This document shows, one piece after another, positions 61,054 to 64,000 of a stretch of DNA of 64,000 bases. The stretch covers positions 189,887 to 253,886 of the forward strand of contig QANU01005526.1 in the NCBI GenBank assembly GCA_003254905.1, written 5' to 3'. Position 1 is the stretch's first letter, and every line of letters begins with the position of its first letter. This DNA is from Nissolia schottii (lineage: Eukaryota > Streptophyta > Magnoliopsida > Fabales > Fabaceae). The translations under genes and the position numbers were made by a program. The notes under the pieces are model-generated. The model did no database searches. It was not told the DNA's origin and saw only the letters and a program-made list of their open reading frames with translations.

Positions 61054-62140
61054 GTTAAAAATTCTTAATTCTTTATTATCGCAAGACCATCCATTTTAAA
61101 TTATTAAGACAATAAATAGACTATATGCGAATGCGTACATGAATCCTTAGGAATTGATATTGAGGTTTGGAGATGTGGTTATTGACCTTTCTCAACCAAA
61201 ATCTCTGTATTCCCCTGCAAGGCTTGAGTGCAATTCTTCAAATGGGAAATATAGTACTTATTTGATTGTAATGTGTTGGGGACCAAGACCCTTTATTATC
61301 TATTTATACTTTGTTGTTTGTTCTCATAAAACCCTTGAAGGCCAGCAAAACTAGGATGGTAGGTTTTTATTCTCATTTGGGCCCAAATCGAAAGTGGTCT
61401 AGACTTATTTTATTTTATTTCAAACAATAGTGAGACCACCATATATAAGTCATGATAAAATAGCTAATATGATCACACACACATCTCCCACAATTATAGA
61501 CTAAGGAGATCAAATTTCTTTACAATCTCCTACTTGGGCTATACATATATTACCTAGAAATAATCATATAAAAAATGACTTGAAGTGCACATCTAAATGC
61601 TATTCGTCATTAACTACTTTAACAATCTTGTCCATCTCATATACCAATGGTGAAACTACTACAACTTTCGTCATATTAAAGTCGCAACTGAACCACGATG
61701 ATCATCATACTGATATACCAACGACATAGATCAAAGTTTGGATGAGTAACGTGAAAATTACATATAAAATGATCTCATTCATGTCTATTTCCAACTGGTC
61801 CAACTTTATTCTGTATGAGACCTAAATAATTCAGAGTGAAAATAAAATAACTGAATACTTCATTTCTTTTCTTATCTTCCAAACAAGAAAAAAATACAAT
61901 TTTTCACTCATTTTCTCTCATTCCATTTCCTTTTTTATTTTTTTCTCTCAATCCAAGCAAAGGGTTAAGTTAGAAGATCCAAATCCATTTTCATTATTTG
62001 TTGAGAAAAAAAGTCTTTTATGTAAAAAAATGTTCATTATAATTTTGTGAACTATTATTTTAGAAAAAGAAAAGAAAAGAAAATTGTTTCTGACTTTATG
62101 AAAGCTGATCCAAAATATGCTGTTGCATTGCAATCGAACG
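61054..62140. other. Intergenic region upstream of CDC6
   Basis: AT-rich. 61430-61850 resembles an old retroelement LTR in the minus direction (aatctcctacttgggct), without a partner. No gene is seen. Confidence 0.4.
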
Positions 62141-62145
62141 TGATG

Positions 62146-62187
62146 GAGCGGGAAAACGAAATGAGAGGCGCCAATGTTTTCCCGCTC
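62146..62187. promoter_or_regulatory. Inverted pair of E2F-type sites upstream of CDC6
   Basis: gagcgggaaaa (62146-62156) and ttttcccgctc (62177-62187) are exact reverse complements separated by 20 bp. Each contains the E2F/DP core tttcccgc. CDC6 genes in plants and animals are known E2F targets, so regulation at G1/S is expected. The pair lies about 130-170 bp upstream of the start codon and just upstream of the TATA box. Confidence 0.75.
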
Positions 62188-62210
62188 TCAACAAATGCAA
62201 GAAGCATGCC

Positions 62211-62218
62211 TTATATAT
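62211..62218 (+). promoter_or_regulatory. TATA box of CDC6
   Basis: ttatatat lies 25 bp after the second E2F site and about 100 bp before the start codon, so transcription should start near 62245 and give a leader of about 70 nt. Confidence 0.6.
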
Positions 62219-62315
62219 CTTCCTCTCATTCTGAATTCATCGGCTCCCAAACCACACTCCATCGAAGCACTTTTTCACTTTACTTTCAATCTCGTTTCTC
62301 ATCACCACCACCATC

Positions 62316-63987
62316 ATGCCTACAATCGCTGCTCCTTCCACTCCTAACAGCCACAAGCGCCGTCTGAGATCTCACGCGCTCCAACGCGCTGACTCTCACA
62401 CCCCCTCGCGGCCCGTATCAAAATCGCGCCGCCAATCCACCACCGCAACCCCCAACTCTGCCGCAATGGTAACTTTTTAATCTTTTTTATTTTGCCTTTT
62501 TTGTTTTTTATTTTTAAATTTCTTTACAAAAATTGAAGTATCCCTAATTCTGCAATTTGCATGACAGCTTCAATCTTCATTTCCCAAATCAGTTAACTTC
62601 TCGTCAATTATTCGCAGGGGAATGATTTTGTTGCCGAAGAAAACCAATCCAAGTTGCAAAAACCCGCACCTGTGAAATCCCTTTGGAATCCCAAAGGTGA
62701 GATTCATTTCAAAATGGCGTTATTTTTTATTTTTCTGTGCTTGCACTGATTTTATTTTTATTTTTGTTTTTGTTTTTCTAAGAACAGATTTTAGTGCCTC
62801 CCCCCCCCCCCTTACAAGTTTGCTATAGGACACTATATATCATTTAATTAATGTAACCGAATCTACTTAGTGGAAGTTGATCTAGCTGTTAGTTTTGTAT
62901 TGTTTTGTGTGTTGATCTTGTGTGTGGTGTTCTTGGGGGAATAGATGGTGAGCAATTGAGGGTGGTGAAGGAGGCATTGCACCTTTCAACCGCACCGTCT
63001 GCAATTGTGTGCCGCGAAGAGGAGCAGGATGTGGTTCTAGGGTTCTGCAAGTCCTGCATTGAGCACGAGAAGGCCGGGAGCTTGTACATCTGCGGGTGCC
63101 CGGGGACTGGGAAATCTTTGTCTATGGAGAAAGTGAAAGAACTGTTACTCAACTGGGCTCAAGAGGTATTTGGTTTTGACACTTTTGTCACTACATTTGA
63201 TGCAATATTTTTGGTTTCAGGTAGTGTCTATGAGGGATACTGACTATTCATTATCAATTTATGGTTGTGTCTGGCTTATATATTTTCCAAAGTGATTTTT
63301 CCACTCGGGGATCTGTGCTGTGCGCCTTAAACTAAGTTATGATATCCATTTGTTCCTTACTAATTTTTGTCTGATATGAAATGTTAATGGAAATTGATGG
63401 GAAATTTGTATTATGATTTATGATATGAGCAATATCCTTTGCGTACCATGCTGATTGAAACTTACGGGATGTGTGACATTTTAGATTGATAATAAGCTTA
63501 TGTTACATAGTTGTTGTAAGTTATTATCTTGTGAAAAATATTTTCCTGATTTATAATCTTATGCCACACATTGTAATTAGACTTGATTATCAGTTGAAAA
63601 GGTCCCTTCAATAATTGTAGAGAAGAATACCATATTTTATGCTTACCCATGGTACCCTTAAATCTTTAACTTTGAATGCTCTATGTAAATTGTAGTGTTC
63701 TTTTTGTCCCTTCCACTAACACAACTTAATGTCTGGTTTGCAGTCTGGTTTTCCGATGCCAGATGTTTTATCAGTGAATTGTACATCCCTTTCCAATACA
63801 TCTGATATTTTCACTAAGGTAGGAATGCCAAAGCACATTTTATTGAAGTAACACCGCTCAGTTTACTGACTCACTTGTTCTAACAGATACTTGGGTTAAA
63901 TCAACCACGTGGAAAAAAGGTTTTAGTCACACCCTTACAACAACTGCAGAATATGTATTCTCAGAAATTGTCTACCAAGAATATGAT
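62316..63987 (+). CDS. CDC6: CDC6 replication licensing ATPase, 5' part (gene continues beyond window)
   Basis: AAA+ ATPase that helps ORC load the MCM helicase at replication origins in G1. Coding exons in the window are 62316-62468, 62618-62696, 62945-63165, 63744-63818 and 63887-63987; all are GT-AG and in phase, and the last ends in a gtaaga donor. The N-terminus is basic and unstructured, with a cyclin-binding-like KRRL (residues 14-17) and several S/TP sites (e.g. STP, HTPSR, TPNS), as expected for CDK control. Exon 3 encodes EEEQDVVLGFCKSCIEHEKA and the Walker A loop GCPGTGKS at residues 128-135. Exon 4 encodes SVNCTSLSNTSDIF. Exon 5 encodes TPLQQLQNMYSQK, just before the expected Walker B. 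ORC1 is excluded because there is no BAH or PHD region. Confidence 0.9.
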
Positions 63988-64000
63988 GTAAGACACATCC

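Overview
This window is plant nuclear DNA, probably from a dicot. It is AT-rich, its genes are split by canonical GT-AG introns, and about three quarters of it is intergenic DNA built from many small and several large transposable elements. A legume is a reasonable guess from the look of the LTR families, but nothing here proves it. One assembly gap (nine Ns after a poly-G run, 25641-25667) lies inside an intron.

Four protein-coding genes are well supported. (1) A non-specific phospholipase C of the NPC1/NPC2 clade is on the minus strand at 4072-9917, in 4 exons, 540 aa. (2) A villin, best matching the VLN1 type, is on the minus strand at 22995-34178, in 22 coding exons including an 11-nt micro-exon, 901 aa, with a separate 5'UTR exon near 35.8 kb. 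(3) A single-exon AtPH1-like pleckstrin-homology protein is on the minus strand at 51349-51804, 151 aa. (4) The first five coding exons of CDC6, the replication licensing ATPase, are on the plus strand from 62316; the gene runs off the window. CDC6 has a TATA box and a perfect inverted pair of E2F-type sites upstream. A stop-ridden duplicate of the PH1 gene start and its promoter lies at 57893-58347.

The rest is mobile-element DNA. 0-4 kb: a CACTA terminus, a MITE and a palindromic GCCA/TGGC array. 10-16 kb: three related small Helitron-like elements, a 719-bp hAT-like element with an 8-bp target duplication, and a decayed Ty1/copia element with both LTRs. 16-22 kb: an RPA-like exon fragment, a TRIM-like element with PBS and polypurine tract, and a long LTR-like region. 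36-41.5 kb: nested gypsy-type LTR material with a 2.9-kb solo LTR. 46.6-48.5 kb: a short non-autonomous LTR element. 52-58 kb: a MULE-like long-inverted-repeat element, then a PIF/Harbinger transposase pseudogene split by a 3-kb solo LTR. 59-61 kb: a MULE-type MITE with a 9-bp duplication, a complete tRNA-type SINE with an 11-bp duplication, and a 650-bp TIR element carrying a 12-bp motif array.

The genes do not form a pathway; they are ordinary housekeeping or cytoskeletal/lipid loci separated by nested transposons. No clearly new biological system is visible. The most interesting points are the micro-exon, the palindromic E2F pair, the palindromic-word arrays recurring near TATA boxes of several unrelated LTRs, and the Harbinger/solo-LTR/PH1-pseudogene cluster. 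All calls were made by reading the sequence; no database search was run.
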